64,000 nt of DNA from Bacteroidota bacterium (GTDB lineage Bacteria; Bacteroidota; Ignavibacteria; UBA10030; UBA8401). The notes under the pieces are model-generated. The model searched no databases. It was not told where the DNA came from and saw only the letters and a program-made list of their open reading frames with translations. The DNA lies in the NCBI GenBank assembly GCA_021796215.1, contig JAJYOK010000001.1, forward strand, positions 1 to 64,000. Reading direction: 5' to 3'. Shown here piece after piece: positions 62,644-64,000 of the stretch. The translations under genes and the position numbers were made by a program. Within the stretch, counting starts at the first letter, position 1. Each line of letters starts with the position of its first letter.

Positions 62644-62844
62644 GTGGAGCTCTGCTTCCTTAGCATAAAGATTCTGTTCTGCATGACTCGCAGCATAGAT
62701 ATGAACCAGAGCTTCACAGATTGAGGTTCCCAAACTCTGTTAGGGAACAAGATGAACAATTATTGAAACCGAGGTGTTACCGGCATTGTAGTTGCATTTC
62801 ATTGTTGTTATATTTCTGCCGGATGTTGAAAGGAGGTTGCAGCC
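62640..62844. other. Spacer with a second REP-like hairpin
   Basis: About 200 bases with no gene. GTTCCC (62726-62731) and GGGAAC (62743-62748) form a short hairpin of the family C type around AAACTCTGTTA, followed by AAGATGAAC. AAGGAGG just before 62845 serves the next gene. Confidence 0.6.
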
Positions 62845-63261
62845 ATGAAAACGTTTCTTCTTGTTTCTTCCGCTTTCCTGATTTCATTTCTTCTCAGTTG
62901 CTCTCAAAGCACCTCGCCAAACGGCGGTGTGCCTCAGATTTATGGTACGTGGCAATGGTATAGAACAACGGGCGGGTTCGGCGGTACTAATACAACACCC
63001 GAGTCCTGCGGATGCACGGCAAAAGCAGTTTTCAAGCCGGAAGGTGTTGCTCAGTTCTTCCAGAACGATACGCTTGCAAACCAATATCCATTCACGATCA
63101 TAAGGGATACAACGTATGGGCGGGAAAATTATCTGCTCCATGTGGAGAGCGGCACGCACTACCCGGATCAGCTCATCAATATTTCATCACAAGGCGACAC
63201 TTTAGTGTTGGCCGATTATTGCACGGACTGTTTTACACATTTTTATGTGAGAATTCAGTGA
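62845..63261 (+). CDS. Small lipoprotein, lipocalin-like
   Basis: 138 aa. Signal peptide with lipobox FLLSCSQS (Cys19), then a beta-rich domain of about 115 residues (GVPQIYGTWQWYRTTGGFGG, AVFKPEGVAQFFQNDTLANQ, TLVLADYCTDCFTHFYVRIQ). The opening GTWQW and the series of strands resemble a lipocalin-like barrel. The two Cys pairs (CGC, CTDC) could form disulfides or bind a metal. Function unknown, envelope location likely. GAAAGGAGG precedes the ATG. Confidence 0.7.
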   Translation: MKTFLLVSSAFLISFLLSCSQSTSPNGGVPQIYGTWQWYRTTGGFGGTNTTPESCGCTAKAVFKPEGVAQFFQNDTLANQYPFTIIRDTTYGRENYLLHVESGTHYPDQLINISSQGDTLVLADYCTDCFTHFYVRIQ

Positions 63262-63292
63262 AGAGGGACATACATAATTAAAGTAATCTGAG

Positions 63293-63670
63293 ATGACAAC
63301 AATGAAATCTATCCAAGACATCAAAAGAGAATACAAAGAACGGAAAAAGCCCGCAGGTGTTTTTATGGTGAAGAATGCCGCCAACGGAAAAGTTCTTCTC
63401 GGAAGCAGTTTGAATCTTGAAGGTCCGCTGAATGGTCACAAGTTTATGCTGACAACCGGCAGTCACCGCAACGAAGCGCTTCAGAAGGATTGGAATACTT
63501 ATGGCGCTGATAAATTTGCCTTCGAGATTTTGGAAGTTGTGAAAGTGAAAGACGATCCGGATTTTAATCTCGAAGATGAGCTGACATTGCTCGAACAAAT
63601 CTGGATTGAGAAGCTTCAGCCGTTTGGAGAAGGCGGATACAACACCGAGCCGAATATTAGGCAGGCGTGA
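63293..63670 (+). CDS. GIY-YIG-like nuclease-domain protein
   Basis: 125 aa. PAGVFMVKNAANGKVLLGSS is a diverged GIY-YIG start (GVF for GIY, VLLGSS for YIGSS). RNEALQKDWNTYGADKFAFE and LLEQIWIEKLQPFGEGGYNT follow the order of the fold and hold the conserved Glu region. It is the short family form common in FCB-group genomes. The tyrosines of the canonical motif are replaced, so nuclease activity is doubtful. It may recognise or process nucleic acids. It stands alone. Confidence 0.75.
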   Translation: MTTMKSIQDIKREYKERKKPAGVFMVKNAANGKVLLGSSLNLEGPLNGHKFMLTTGSHRNEALQKDWNTYGADKFAFEILEVVKVKDDPDFNLEDELTLLEQIWIEKLQPFGEGGYNTEPNIRQA

Positions 63671-63852
63671 AAGAGCAAATTCTAAATGCGAATTTATAAA
63701 CTCTAAACAAATTCTAATGAACAAAAATTTAAACTCTTCGCGCGTTACAAGGACTTGTTGTTTTCGAAATTTGAATTTTGATATTGTTTAGGATTTCGAA
63801 TTTAGTGCTGCGGATTTTATTGACTAAAAAGTTTATCAGCAGAACCAATCAC

Positions 63853-64000
63853 ATGTACGAATCACGTCACCAAAAGCCGATAACTCCCCGCCATTTCCGG
63901 CGGCGTGTGTTGAATCATTTTCTCATCGCTTCCGCATTAATTATCGGCTCGCTGCTGTTGGGGATGTGCGGCTATCATTTTTTTGAAAATCTTTCGTGGA
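63853..64000 (+). CDS. N-terminal fragment of a membrane protein, cut by window edge
   Basis: The ATG at 63853 opens MYESRHQKPITPRHFRRRVL followed by a first transmembrane segment (FLIASALIIGSLLLGMCGYH) and FFENLSW at the edge. The Arg-rich N-terminus and the GYHFFE after the helix resemble a small family of Bacteroidota membrane proteins of unknown role. Only 49 codons are visible, so no function can be given. Confidence 0.6.
   Translation, partial: MYESRHQKPITPRHFRRRVLNHFLIASALIIGSLLLGMCGYHFFENLSW

Noticed and set aside
14941..62748. CRISPR array from the many short palindromic repeats
   Set aside because: The repeats are scattered, not regularly spaced, and no cas genes or spacers are present.

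Overview
The window looks like chromosomal DNA from a Bacteroidota/Ignavibacteriota-type (FCB group) bacterium, probably close to Ignavibacteria. Four proteins end in type IX secretion (T9SS, type A) sorting domains of the QNYPNPFNP...GREVATLVNE class. There are many signal-peptide lipoproteins, human-type NAD-salvage enzymes, menaquinone synthesis by the futalosine route, and a NADH dehydrogenase gene block. I see no rRNA, tRNA or CRISPR. Both window ends cut a gene.

Layout. 1-6.1 kb (minus): a tricorn-like protease, then nicotinate phosphoribosyltransferase and a nicotinamidase-like hydrolase (NAD salvage). 6.5-19.7 kb: a PAS histidine kinase and mostly secreted proteins (DUF5916 barrel, bacterial expansin, S10 carboxypeptidase, large Asp-box protein, GH53 galactanase with a T9SS tail). 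19.7-24.1 kb is an accessory island: an ORF6N gene between 109-bp direct repeats, two PD-(D/E)XK nuclease-like genes bounded by integron attC-like sites, small membrane proteins, and a frameshifted HEPN gene between REP hairpins. 24.1-36.9 kb is core metabolism: GT39 transferase, FAD oxidoreductase, M16 peptidase, alanine dehydrogenase, nuoG-H-I, a YifB/ComM ATPase, then menG/ubiE and mqnD.

37.7-44.8 kb is a compact minus-strand operon for menaquinone: UbiA-like prenyltransferase, UbiX, UbiD, an MqnE-MqnA fusion, a TIR-like protein, and MqnC. With mqnD and menG on the plus strand, nearly the whole futalosine pathway is present; only a recognisable mqnB is missing. 44.9-52.9 kb holds three T9SS-tailed secreted proteins, an AraC regulator and a truncated DUF3160 gene. 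53.3-59.9 kb is GT2, GNAT, DUF4922, SpoIID/LytB, a four-helix-bundle protein and an AmpG-like transporter, plausibly cell-wall or glycan related. 59.9-62.6 kb is a run of three orphan RHS C-terminal pieces, two of them each followed by a small gene that could be its immunity gene. The window ends with a lipoprotein, a GIY-YIG protein and a partial membrane protein.

Several families of short palindromic repeats are scattered through the window. Two of them lie in frame inside coding sequence: a PAGRQ-coding palindrome in the SpoIID gene, and a 30-nt element in the first RHS fragment that is absent at the same site in the third RHS fragment.
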